Assembly (NCBI GenBank): GCA_030450335.1
Contig: JAKDIS010000003.1
Span: forward strand, 1 to 47,474
DNA from: Corynebacterium sp.
Lineage (GTDB): Bacteria; Actinomycetota; Actinomycetes; Mycobacteriales; Mycobacteriaceae
Direction: 5' to 3'
DNA length: 47,474 nucleotides
The position numbers and the translations under genes were made by a program. Under the pieces are notes generated by a model. The model saw nothing but the letters and a program-made list of their open reading frames with translations, made no database searches and was not told the DNA's origin. Below are positions 39,907 to 47,474 of the stretch, piece by piece. The first letter of the stretch is position 1. Each line of letters begins with the position of its first letter.

Positions 39907-39935
39907 TTGGCGAGTCAGCTACATGTGCATAATAA
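39907..39935 (+). promoter_or_regulatory. Candidate promoter of pntAB
   Basis: TTGGCG (39907-39912), 17 bp and TAATAA (39930-39935) form a good sigma-A promoter with a leader of about 120 nt. A second -10 candidate, TATGGT (40008-40013), would give a leader of about 45 nt. Confidence 0.5.
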
Positions 39936-40064
39936 ACCGGACGTTAACATACGTGTACCCAATGACTGGGTCGACGTCCGGGCGCGCTCGCGACCTCCAC
40001 CCACACCTATGGTGGGCATGCCGCGGCCCCGGAAAGCTCGACCACGCACCAGAGGAGCCCTCCG

Positions 40065-41615
40065 TTGCTCATAGGTATCCCCCGGGAACCGCAAACCTTG
40101 GTCTCTGCGACACCTGACACCGTCGGCAAGCTGATCAAGCTCGGCTACGACGTAGCCGTTCAGTCCGGCGCAGGTGACAAGGCGAACTTCCCCGACAGCC
40201 AGTTCGAGGCCGTCGGTGCCACGATCGTCGGCGAGGACGTCTGGTCCTCCGACATCGTCACCACCCTCGACACCCCGACCGCCGACCAGCGTGGAGCCCT
40301 GAAGTCCGGTGCCACCCTGATCTCCCGGCTCGCACCGGGACGCAACGACGAGCTCGTCCGGGAGCTGGCGGAGAAGAACGTGACCGCCATCGCCATGGAC
40401 ACCGTCCCGCGTATCAGCCGCGCACAGTCCATGGACGTGCTCAGCTCCCAGGCGAACATCGCCGGCTACCGTGCGGTCATCGAGGCCGCCAACACCTTCG
40501 GCCGGCTGTTCACCGGTCAGGTGACCGCGGCGGGCAAGGTTCCCCCGGCCACCGTGTACGTCATCGGCACCGGCGTCGCCGGGCTGGCGGCGATCGGCAC
40601 GGCCAACTCGATGGGCGCGGTGGTCAAGGCCACCGACCTGCGTCCGGAGACCGCCGAGCAGGTGGAGTCGATGGGTGCGGAGTTCGTGGCCATCCCCACC
40701 GCCTCGGAGAAGTCCGACGACGGCTACGCCAAGGAGATGACCCAGGACCAGGCCGCCGCGGCGGCGAAGCTCTACGCAGAGCAGTCCGCGGCGTCCGACA
40801 TCGTCATCACGACGGCCAACATCCCGGGACGTACCTCCCCGGTGCTGCTGACCGCGGCGGACGTGGCGAAGATGAAGCCGGGTTCGGTCATCGTGGACAT
40901 GGCTGCCGCCAACGGCGGCAACTGCGAGCTCACCGTCGCCGGCGAGGTCACGACCACCGACAACGGTGTGAAGATCATCGGCTACACCGATCTCGCCGGA
41001 CGCCTGCCGGCGCAGTCCTCGCAGCTCTACGGCCAGAACGTGGTGAACCTGTTCAAGTTGGTCACCCCGGGCAAGGACGGCCAGACCGTCCTGGACCTCG
41101 ACGACGAGATCGTCCGCGGCATCACCGTGACCAAGGCTCAGGACGGTGCGCACGCCGCGCAGGACGCCCAGGCCGAGATCCTGTGGCCACCGCCACCGGT
41201 GAAGGTCTCCGCCGCCCCGGCGCCCGCGCCGAAGGCTGAGGCGGCCCCGGCCGCCGAGGAGGAGGCGCCGGCGAAGTCCACCCTGCCGTGGAAGATCCTC
41301 GCCGGGATCCTCGGCATCGCCCTGGTGCTGGTCAGCCCCCTGGAGGTCGCCGACGAGTACATGGTGCTCCTGCTGGCCGTCGTGGTCGGTTTCTACGTGA
41401 TCACCGCGGTGACCCACAAGCTGCACACCCCGCTGATGAGCGAGACGAACGCGATCTCGGGCATCATCCTGGTCGGAGCGATCCTCCAGGTCGGATCGTC
41501 GAACATCGCCGTGGCAGTCCTGGCATTCATCGCCATCGTCGTCGCCTCGATCAACATCTTCGGTGGCTTCTTCGTCACCAGGCGCATGCTCACCATGTTC
41601 GAGGGAGGCAACTGA
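40065..41615 (+). CDS. pntA: NAD(P) transhydrogenase subunit alpha
   Basis: 516 residues. Membrane-bound proton-translocating transhydrogenase, which uses the proton gradient to reduce NADP+ with NADH. The NAD(H) domain I (about 1-380) has [20 protein letters not shown] and [20 protein letters not shown]. An Ala/Pro/Glu linker (about 385-405) leads to about four membrane segments (405-516). This is the two-gene E. coli-type layout, not the three-gene PntAa/PntAb/PntB layout remembered for mycobacteria. The start is a rare TTG at 40065, supported by GAGGAG 7 nt upstream. Confidence 0.94.
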   Translation: MLIGIPREPQTLVSATPDTVGKLIKLGYDVAVQSGAGDKANFPDSQFEAVGATIVGEDVWSSDIVTTLDTPTADQRGALKSGATLISRLAPGRNDELVRELAEKNVTAIAMDTVPRISRAQSMDVLSSQANIAGYRAVIEAANTFGRLFTGQVTAAGKVPPATVYVIGTGVAGLAAIGTANSMGAVVKATDLRPETAEQVESMGAEFVAIPTASEKSDDGYAKEMTQDQAAAAAKLYAEQSAASDIVITTANIPGRTSPVLLTAADVAKMKPGSVIVDMAAANGGNCELTVAGEVTTTDNGVKIIGYTDLAGRLPAQSSQLYGQNVVNLFKLVTPGKDGQTVLDLDDEIVRGITVTKAQDGAHAAQDAQAEILWPPPPVKVSAAPAPAPKAEAAPAAEEEAPAKSTLPWKILAGILGIALVLVSPLEVADEYMVLLLAVVVGFYVITAVTHKLHTPLMSETNAISGIILVGAILQVGSSNIAVAVLAFIAIVVASINIFGGFFVTRRMLTMFEGGN

Positions 41616-41616
41616 C

Positions 41617-43098
41617 ATGACCCTGACCAACCAGCTCATTCTCGCCAACGGTCCGAGTGAGTCCGTCCTGGAGTGGACGGACAAGGTCACCAACCTGGCC
41701 TATATCATCGCCGCCCTGCTGTTCATCCTGGCTCTCGCGGGCCTGGCCAAGCAGCAGTCCGCCTCCCGCGGCAACCGCTTCGGCATGGCGGGCATGGCGA
41801 TCGCCCTGATCGCCACCATCGTCAAGGCCGTCGTGGCCTCCGCCGACGACTCCGAGAACTACAACAGCCCGTTCGTCACCCTGATCCTCATCGCCATCGC
41901 GATGATCATCGGTGCGGCTATCGGCATCCCGCGTGCCCGCAAGGTCGAGATGACCGGCATGCCCGAGCTCATCGCGATGCTGCACAGCTTCGTGGGTCTG
42001 GCCGCCGTGCTCATCGGCGTCAACTCCTTCATCCAGCGTTCGGAGTCCGACGAGCACGTCGCCGGCTTCAACCTGGGCGAGATCTACCTGGGCATCTTCA
42101 TCGGTGCGGTGACGCTCACCGGCTCGATCGTGGCCTACCTGAAGCTGTCGGGGAAGATCAGCGGTTCGCCGCTGATGCTGCCCGGCCGCAACCTGCTCAA
42201 CATCGGCGTGATCCTGGTGTCGCTGGTCGGCATGGGCGTGTTCATCGCCGCCGGCACCGACAACCCGGCACTGTCCTGGACCGTCCTGGGCGTGATGCTC
42301 GTGCTGGCCCTGGCCCTCGGCGTGCACCTGGTCGCCGCCATCGGCGGTGGCGACATGCCCGTCGTGGTCTCGATGCTGAACTCCTACTCGGGCTGGGCCG
42401 CCGCGGCCGCCGGCTTCATGCTGGCCAACCCGCTGCTGATCATCACCGGTTCGCTGGTGGGTTCCTCCGGTGCGTACCTGTCCTACGTGATGTGCAAGGC
42501 GATGAACCGGTCGTTCATCTCGGTGATCCTCGGTGGCTTCGGCGCCGACTCCTCCGGTGGCGACGACCGCGACTACGGCGAGCACACCGAGGTCTCCGCC
42601 GAGGACACCGCCGAGCTGCTCAAGGGTGCGAAGTCGGTCATGATCACCCCGGGCTACGGCATGGCCGTCGCCCAGGCGCAGTACCCGGTCGCCTCGCTGG
42701 TCGCCAAGCTGCGCGACCAGGGCATCGACGTGACCTTCGGCATCCACCCGGTTGCGGGCCGTCTGCCCGGCCACATGAACGTGCTGCTGGCCGAGGCCAA
42801 GGTACCCTACGACATCGTCCTGGAGCTCGACGAGGTCAACGACGACTTCGGCGACGTGGACGTGGTGCTGGTCATCGGTGCCAACGACACGGTCAACCCC
42901 ATCGCCGAGGAGCCGGGTTCCCCGATCGCCGGCATGCCGGTGCTCAAGGTGTGGGAGGCCGACAAGGTCATCGTGTTCAAGCGGTCCATGGGCTCCGGCT
43001 ACGCCGGCGTGCAGAACCCGCTGTTCTTCAACGACAACACCGACATGCTGCTCGGCGACGCCAAGCAGTCCGTCGAGGCGATCACCTCCGCCCTCTAG
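41617..43098 (+). CDS. pntB: NAD(P) transhydrogenase subunit beta
   Basis: 493 residues. About nine membrane segments (residues 25-270) form the proton channel, followed by NADP(H) domain III with [46 protein letters not shown] and [16 protein letters not shown], all diagnostic. ATG 41617 lies 1 bp after the pntA stop, with GGGAGG upstream, so the two subunits are co-translated. C. glutamicum is known to lack this enzyme, so its presence here separates this organism from that model. Confidence 0.96.
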   Translation: MTLTNQLILANGPSESVLEWTDKVTNLAYIIAALLFILALAGLAKQQSASRGNRFGMAGMAIALIATIVKAVVASADDSENYNSPFVTLILIAIAMIIGAAIGIPRARKVEMTGMPELIAMLHSFVGLAAVLIGVNSFIQRSESDEHVAGFNLGEIYLGIFIGAVTLTGSIVAYLKLSGKISGSPLMLPGRNLLNIGVILVSLVGMGVFIAAGTDNPALSWTVLGVMLVLALALGVHLVAAIGGGDMPVVVSMLNSYSGWAAAAAGFMLANPLLIITGSLVGSSGAYLSYVMCKAMNRSFISVILGGFGADSSGGDDRDYGEHTEVSAEDTAELLKGAKSVMITPGYGMAVAQAQYPVASLVAKLRDQGIDVTFGIHPVAGRLPGHMNVLLAEAKVPYDIVLELDEVNDDFGDVDVVLVIGANDTVNPIAEEPGSPIAGMPVLKVWEADKVIVFKRSMGSGYAGVQNPLFFNDNTDMLLGDAKQSVEAITSAL

Positions 43099-43130
43099 GA
43101 GGACGCCCGATCACGCACTGTCAGGCACCG

Positions 43131-44192
43131 TCAGGCACCGTCACCGTCCCGGACGTCCTCCGGACGCGGTGCCGCCGGTGCCGTACCGTCACCGAACGGT
43201 GATCCGCCCAGCCGCCCCCTGTCGTGGGCGGTGGTGAACCCCACCGGGTCCGGCCCCACGGCCACGACCCCGGTGGGGTTCACGTCTGTGTGGACGATGT
43301 AGTAGTGGTCCTTGATCTGCCCGAAGTTGGTGGTGTCGCCGAAGCCGGGGGTCTGGAACAGGTCACGCAGGTAGCCCCACAGGTTCGGCCTGCTGGAGAT
43401 CGTGTAGCGGTTGCACTTGAAGTGCCCGTGGTAGACCATGTCGAACCTGACCAGGGTGACGTAGAGGTAGATATCCGCCAGGGTGATGTGCTCGCCGACG
43501 AGGTAGCGGCGGGTCGCCAGGCGCTCCTCGAGCACGTCGAGGGTGTCGAAGAGTTCGCCGAAGGCCTTCTCGTAGGCGTCCTGTGACCCGGCGAAGCCGC
43601 ACTTGTAGACGCCGTTGTTGACGGTGCGGAACACCCGGTCGGCGATCTCGTCGATCTCCTCGCGGAGCTCGGTGGGGTAGAGGTCCGGGGCACCGTCGCG
43701 GTGCAGCGGGGTCCACTCGGTGACGAAGTCACGCACCATGGTGCGGAAGTCGTTGGTGACCACGGCCTTCGAGTCGACGTCCACCAGCGCCGGGACGGTG
43801 ATGCCCTTGGGGTAGTCGGCGTAGCGGTGCAGGTAGCAGTCGCGCAGGCGTCCGACGCCGAGCACCGGGTCCACGGAGTTCGGGTCGAGGTCGAAGGTCC
43901 ACGATTTCCAGTCGTGGGTGGGGCCGGTCAGCCCCAGGCTCAGTGGGGCGGGCGACTCGGGGGTGTCGGCCCCGTCGAGGCCGAGCAGGCGCCGGACGAT
44001 CACCGCGCGGTGCGCCCACGGGCACGCGCGCGCCGCAACGAGGCGGTAGCGTCCTGCCGTCACGGGCCAGGCGACGCCCTTGCCGGACGCGGTGCTCGCC
44101 GCGTCGAACCCGTCGGTGTCGGCGACGACGCGGTCGTCGATGTAGCTCATGTCCCGGTCGAAGCCCTCGGCCCCGCTGGCGACGTATCCCAT
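43131..44192 (-). CDS. Glutathionyl-hydroquinone reductase-like protein (xi-class GST fold)
   Basis: 353 residues. N-terminal thioredoxin fold with the catalytic motif ACPWAHRAVIVRRLLGL (C57), then a GST-like helical domain with NNGVYKCGFAGSQDAYE and YLVGEHITLADIYLYVTLVRF. This is the ECM4/YqjG family, which reduces thiol adducts of hydroquinones. Actinobacteria make mycothiol, not glutathione, so the natural partner is probably mycothiol (inference). ATG 44192 is chosen because GGAGGA lies 4 nt upstream and overlaps the alternative ATG 44204. The C-terminus has a polar extension of about 25 residues. Confidence 0.88.
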   Translation of the reverse strand: MGYVASGAEGFDRDMSYIDDRVVADTDGFDAASTASGKGVAWPVTAGRYRLVAARACPWAHRAVIVRRLLGLDGADTPESPAPLSLGLTGPTHDWKSWTFDLDPNSVDPVLGVGRLRDCYLHRYADYPKGITVPALVDVDSKAVVTNDFRTMVRDFVTEWTPLHRDGAPDLYPTELREEIDEIADRVFRTVNNGVYKCGFAGSQDAYEKAFGELFDTLDVLEERLATRRYLVGEHITLADIYLYVTLVRFDMVYHGHFKCNRYTISSRPNLWGYLRDLFQTPGFGDTTNFGQIKDHYYIVHTDVNPTGVVAVGPDPVGFTTAHDRGRLGGSPFGDGTAPAAPRPEDVRDGDGA

Positions 44193-44385
44193 GGTGTCCT
44201 CCATTTTGTGTGTTCGTGGGTGCGGTGGTGCGACATACCGTGTCGTCCTCCGCTGTGACGCGTGGGTTCTAGCCTAGGCTTGACGCACGTATCCATGCGG
44301 AGACGAGCACACGGACCAGCACGAGACCAGCACGAGATCGCCGCGCCAGAGGTCACCACGCCGGCGGCGCAGAAGGTGGGAGACC

Positions 44386-45726
44386 ATGGGATTGTTTGAC
44401 CGGAATCCGGCGAAACCGGACGGCACCGGTGACACGGGTAAGACGGGTGGCAGCGACGTCAACGATGCCGCGAACGACACCACGAACGACGACGACCTCT
44501 TCGAGGCGATCGACTCGGTGGACGCCATCGACGTGCCGGACGCGACGCGTCCGCTGTCGGTGAACACGGCGCCGGCCGAGCAGGCCGAGCAGGCCGAGCC
44601 GACTGAGCCGACGAGGCCGACCGAGCACACCGAGGCACAGGGCGAGTCGTCCGCCCCGGCCGCCGAGTCGGACAACGCTGACGAGGCCCCCGAGGCCCCC
44701 GAGGCGACCGAAGCAATCGACGGCGCTGACGAGACGGCTGACGAGACGCCGCGTCCGAAGCGTGACATCTACGCGGTGTCCGGTCGCGCGCGGCCGCAGA
44801 AGATCGAGCCGCGGGGCGACGACTCGCGGACCGAGGTCTTCACCGCCGCTGCCGCCGACCCGGCCTACGGGACGAAGACGGGGGAGGAGGCCGCCGACTC
44901 CGGGGAGAACGGCCACGAGACCCTGGCCTTCGGTGGCGGAATCGGTGCAGCGGGTGCAGCGGGTGCAGCCGGCGCCGCGGCGACCCCGCGTCGCTCAGCG
45001 GTCCCGGAGTCGACCGAGACCCAGGCGCAGTACTCCGGCGAATACCCGGGCGCCGGCACGGAGGGCGAGACCTCCGTCTTCGCACCGGGTGCTGCAGGCG
45101 CGGCAGGCGCAGCCGGTACCGCCGGCGTCGCGGCGTCCGGTGAGGACGACGCGGCCGTGGCCGTCGACGAGAACGGCGAGGAGGCTGCGGCCGTGCCGGG
45201 TGAGGTCGAGGCCAAGCGAGGCACGCTGGACCTCGGACTGTTCATCCTGCGCGTCGTCGTCGGTGCGCTGCTGATCGTGCGCGGTCTGCAGACCCTCTTC
45301 GCCTTCGGCGGGGACCCGGGAATCAGCGCCTTCGAGCAGACCCTGTCGGCCTACAACTTCGCCGACATCCTGGCCGTCGCCCTGCCGGTCGCGGAGATCG
45401 TCGCCGGTGGTCTGCTGGTCTTCGGCCTGCTCACCCCGGTGGGCAGCGCTCTGGCGCTGGTGGTCGCCGGTTTCCTCACCCTGCACAACTTCTCCCTGTG
45501 GGACTCCGGGTACTGGCCGTACACGTTGAGCCCGCACGTGCAGTTCTGGGGCATGGTGTCGCTCGTCGGCCTGGTGCTCACGTTCACCGGCCCGGGCCGT
45601 TACTCCGCGGACATCTCGCGCGGGTGGGCGACGAGGCCGTTGGCGTCGTCGTGGCTGTTCGCGATCATCGGCCTGGCCGGCGTCGCCGGTCTGTGGCTGG
45701 CGGTCTCGGGCGGCAACCCGTTCTGA
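44386..45726 (+). CDS. DoxX-family membrane protein with long disordered N-terminus
   Basis: 446 residues. Residues 1-275 are low-complexity, rich in Ala, Glu, Asp, Gly and Thr with repeats such as AEQAEQAEPTEPTRPTEHTE and stretches of AAGAAGAAG. The C-terminal 165 residues form a DoxX domain with four membrane segments (LDLGLFILRVVVGALLIVRG, ILAVALPVAEIVAGG, ALALVVAGFLTLHN, WGMVSLVGLVLTF) plus a final helix. GGTGGGAG precedes ATG 44386. DoxX proteins are linked to redox and thiol stress in mycobacteria; the role of this fusion is unknown. The acidic tail probably faces the cytosol (inference). Confidence 0.84.
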   Translation: MGLFDRNPAKPDGTGDTGKTGGSDVNDAANDTTNDDDLFEAIDSVDAIDVPDATRPLSVNTAPAEQAEQAEPTEPTRPTEHTEAQGESSAPAAESDNADEAPEAPEATEAIDGADETADETPRPKRDIYAVSGRARPQKIEPRGDDSRTEVFTAAAADPAYGTKTGEEAADSGENGHETLAFGGGIGAAGAAGAAGAAATPRRSAVPESTETQAQYSGEYPGAGTEGETSVFAPGAAGAAGAAGTAGVAASGEDDAAVAVDENGEEAAAVPGEVEAKRGTLDLGLFILRVVVGALLIVRGLQTLFAFGGDPGISAFEQTLSAYNFADILAVALPVAEIVAGGLLVFGLLTPVGSALALVVAGFLTLHNFSLWDSGYWPYTLSPHVQFWGMVSLVGLVLTFTGPGRYSADISRGWATRPLASSWLFAIIGLAGVAGLWLAVSGGNPF

Positions 45727-45754
45727 CGGTCCCGGCTGCACCGGCCACACTGGC

Positions 45755-46522
45755 TCAGCCCAGCGCGAGCCGGGCGGCCATGCCGATCATCAGCAGTCCG
45801 ATGCCCAGGTTGATCCAGCGCCACACCCCGGGGCTGGACAACGGGCGGCTGAGCAGGCGGGCCCCGTAGCCCACCACCACGAAGAACAGGACGGACCCGA
45901 CCAAGGCCCCGGCAGTGAAGACCCACTTGCCGGGGTCGTACTGGTTGGCCATCGTGCCGAACACCACGATGCCGTCGACGTAGGCCGCCGGGTTGAGGAA
46001 CGTCACCGCCAGGGCGGTGGGCAGGGCGGAGACCGCGCGCGGACGGTGCAGCCGCAGCAACCGCCGCGGGGCGTCCTGCCGGGTGGGGACGGGACGCGTC
46101 TTGGTGGCCACCTGCCCGCCGCCGGTGGGCAGGACGTCGCCGGGCAGCGCGCTCCCGGCGTCCTGCGCTTCGTCCTGCATGCTGCCGGACGGCGGCTCGA
46201 CGCCCTCGATGGCGGTGGGGTGACGCACGTCGCGCAGGCACGTCGAGGCGAACCAGAGCAGGTAGGCGACGCCGCCCCAGCGCAGGATCTCGATGAGCAC
46301 CGGAAGCCTGTCGGTCACCACGGCGACGCCGGCGGTGCCCGCAGGCAGCAGAATGAGGTCGCCCACGATGAACACGCTGATCACCAGGCCCACGCCCCAG
46401 CGTTTCACACCCTGTTTGAGCAGCACGATGTTCTGCGGGCCGACGGCGGCGATCACGGAGAGCTGGAAGACCATGCCGGCGAGGGCGATCCTGAGTGCGG
46501 GGAGGAGGGAATCGTAGGTCAC
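45755..46522 (-). CDS. lysE: L-lysine/L-arginine exporter LysE
   Basis: 255 residues, LysE superfamily, about five to six membrane segments. VIAAVGPQNIVLLKQGVKRW is the family signature, with later NPAAYVDGIVVFG. It exports excess lysine and arginine. A hydrophilic loop of about 60 residues (about 110-170, Pro/Gln/Gly-rich) makes it longer than the ~235-residue C. glutamicum protein. GTG 46522 is chosen because TAGGCT (46535-46530) lies 7 nt upstream; the longer ORF from 46594 overlaps lysG. It is divergent from lysG and convergent with the DoxX gene. Confidence 0.93.
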   Translation of the reverse strand: MTYDSLLPALRIALAGMVFQLSVIAAVGPQNIVLLKQGVKRWGVGLVISVFIVGDLILLPAGTAGVAVVTDRLPVLIEILRWGGVAYLLWFASTCLRDVRHPTAIEGVEPPSGSMQDEAQDAGSALPGDVLPTGGGQVATKTRPVPTRQDAPRRLLRLHRPRAVSALPTALAVTFLNPAAYVDGIVVFGTMANQYDPGKWVFTAGALVGSVLFFVVVGYGARLLSRPLSSPGVWRWINLGIGLLMIGMAARLALG

Positions 46523-46592
46523 CCGCCGGAGCCTAGGAACCGGGGCGAGTGAAGACAAGCAAGCAGAACTGGGCACAGTTAAGATGTGCTTC
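46523..46592. promoter_or_regulatory. Divergent lysE-lysG promoter region
   Basis: For lysE, minus strand: TTGTCT (46558-46553), 17 bp and TAGGCT (46535-46530), 7 nt before GTG. For lysG, plus strand: TAAGAT (46580-46585), 7 nt before ATG 46593. Both transcripts look leaderless. The 70-bp spacer must contain the LysG site; no strong dyad was singled out. Confidence 0.6.
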
Positions 46593-47474
46593 ATGATCCC
46601 ACGTCACCTGGATACACTGCTGCTCGTCGTCGACGAGGGGAGCTTCGAGGCCGCCGCATCGCGTCTGGGGGTGAGTCCGTCGGCGGTGAGTCAGCGCATC
46701 AAGGCACTGGAATCGGACGTGGGACGCGTGGTGGTGCGCCGGACGTCGCCGGTCGGGGTGACCGACGCCGGGGAGGTGCTGGTGCAGAGCGCGCGGCAGA
46801 TGCGGCTGCTCGAGCTCGAGACCGACGACCGTCTGCGCGGGCAGATCAGTGAACGTCCCGTGAGCGTGGGCGTCAACGCCGACTCGCTGGGGACGTGGTT
46901 CCGGCCCGTGCTCGGGCACGTCGCGGCGTCTGGTGGGATCTCTCTGGAACTCACCGTGGAAGACGAGCAACGCTCCCTGGCGATGCTGCGCCGCGGAGAC
47001 TGCATGGGCGTGGTCACCGCCGAGGCGGAACCCGTCGCCGGGTGCGTGGTCGAGGAGCTCGGGGTGCTGCACTACTGGCCGGTGGGCTCCCCGGGGCTCG
47101 CCGAGACCCTGCACCGCGGCCTGGCCGAGCAGGGAGACTCCGCCTGGGCGGGCCTCCCGCTGCTGGTCATCGGACCGCACGACCGGATGACCGACGGTGT
47201 TCTCGTGCCCCGCGAGGTCACCCCGCGTGCCGACCGTCGGGTCTCCCGGATCCCCAGCTTCGAAGGGCTCAACGACGCCGTCGTCGCCGGGCTCGGGTGG
47301 ACGCTCGTACCGGTGTCCGCCGCGCGGCCCTATGTGTCGGCCGGCACCATGGCCCGGCTCACCGAGGACGTCATCGAGGTGCCCCTGTACTGGCAGCACT
47401 GGCGCCTGGAGTCCGACACCCTCGGCGTGCTCACCGATGCCGTGCACGCCGCCGCGGCTGCGGGCCTGAGGTAG
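46593..47474 (+). CDS. lysG: LysR-type activator of lysE, LysG/ArgP family
   Basis: 293 residues. The N-terminal winged helix (1-60) reads IPRHLDTLLLVVDEGSFEAA, then ASRLGVSPSAVSQRIKALES, typical of LysG/ArgP. The C-terminal periplasmic-binding-like domain senses basic amino acids. In C. glutamicum LysG with lysine, arginine or histidine activates lysE (established knowledge). ATG 46593 fits the leaderless pattern; ATG 46584 overlaps the -10. The stop is the last codon of the window. Confidence 0.94.
   Translation: MIPRHLDTLLLVVDEGSFEAAASRLGVSPSAVSQRIKALESDVGRVVVRRTSPVGVTDAGEVLVQSARQMRLLELETDDRLRGQISERPVSVGVNADSLGTWFRPVLGHVAASGGISLELTVEDEQRSLAMLRRGDCMGVVTAEAEPVAGCVVEELGVLHYWPVGSPGLAETLHRGLAEQGDSAWAGLPLLVIGPHDRMTDGVLVPREVTPRADRRVSRIPSFEGLNDAVVAGLGWTLVPVSAARPYVSAGTMARLTEDVIEVPLYWQHWRLESDTLGVLTDAVHAAAAAGLR

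Noticed and set aside
39755..40117. 120-residue ORF between gatB and pntA
   Set aside because: No ribosome binding site and no family resemblance. It runs through the promoter and the pntA start.
43118..43143. GTCAGGCACC short tandem repeat after pntB
   Set aside because: Only two copies plus a partial one, overlapping the C-terminal codons of the minus-strand reductase gene. Too short to interpret.

Overview
The window is a compact, GC-rich chromosomal segment whose gene families and order point to the Corynebacteriales, most likely a high-GC Corynebacterium. The supporting evidence is a complete atpBEFHAGDC operon with a 272-residue delta subunit, the actinobacterial marker DUF2550, NucS/EndoMS (the MutSL-independent mismatch endonuclease), a MhuD-type haem-degrading enzyme, and a divergent lysE/lysG pair. 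Many genes show a TANNNT hexamer 6-8 bases before an ATG or GTG, as expected for leaderless transcripts in this order. No rRNA, tRNA, CRISPR array, transposase or prophage gene was found. Synteny statements come from memory of reference genomes, not from a search.

Layout. 1-7490: atp operon closed by a strong hairpin. 7546-13368: DUF2550, nucS, a small putative zinc protein, a degenerate thioredoxin-TPR protein, a lone ABC ATPase, a NUDT19-like Nudix hydrolase and an overlapping methyltransferase. 13485-15324: etfBA. 15511-20531: CPA1 antiporter, cysteine desulfurase, mnmA and a MetE-like protein, mostly with 4-nt overlaps. 20559-23511, minus strand: mhuD, a frameshifted pseudogene, a 48-bp perfect palindrome and ligA. 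23871-26298: a 40-residue acidic ORF, a DEDDh exonuclease and ilvA. 26330-28996: a divergent ACT-domain gene and gatCA. 29035-35870: an accessory block with a YjbR-like protein, a minus-strand ABC-ABC-TetR operon, a Nudix hydrolase and an MFS exporter. 35881-39696: pfkA, a BASS transporter and gatB. 40065-43098: pntAB. 43131-47474: a glutathionyl-hydroquinone-reductase-like protein, a DoxX-domain membrane protein and lysE/lysG.

Functional themes. Energy and redox coupling is represented by ATP synthase, ETF, transhydrogenase and phosphofructokinase. Translation accuracy is represented by GatCAB and MnmA with its probable sulfur donor. Genome maintenance is represented by NucS, LigA and a DnaQ-like exonuclease. 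Iron may link mhuD to the ABC pair, which has a partial DtxR-like box in its leader.

The most noteworthy observations are: (1) in six places the stop codon of an upstream reading frame also forms the first bases of the -10 element of the next gene; (2) a 48-bp loop-free palindrome beside a decayed gene downstream of ligA; (3) a 21-bp operator-like palindrome on the -10 of the ABC-ABC-TetR operon, abutting a DtxR-like box; (4) an acidic 40-residue ORF after a long untranslated stretch. I did not find a clearly new multi-gene defence, mobile or biosynthetic system.
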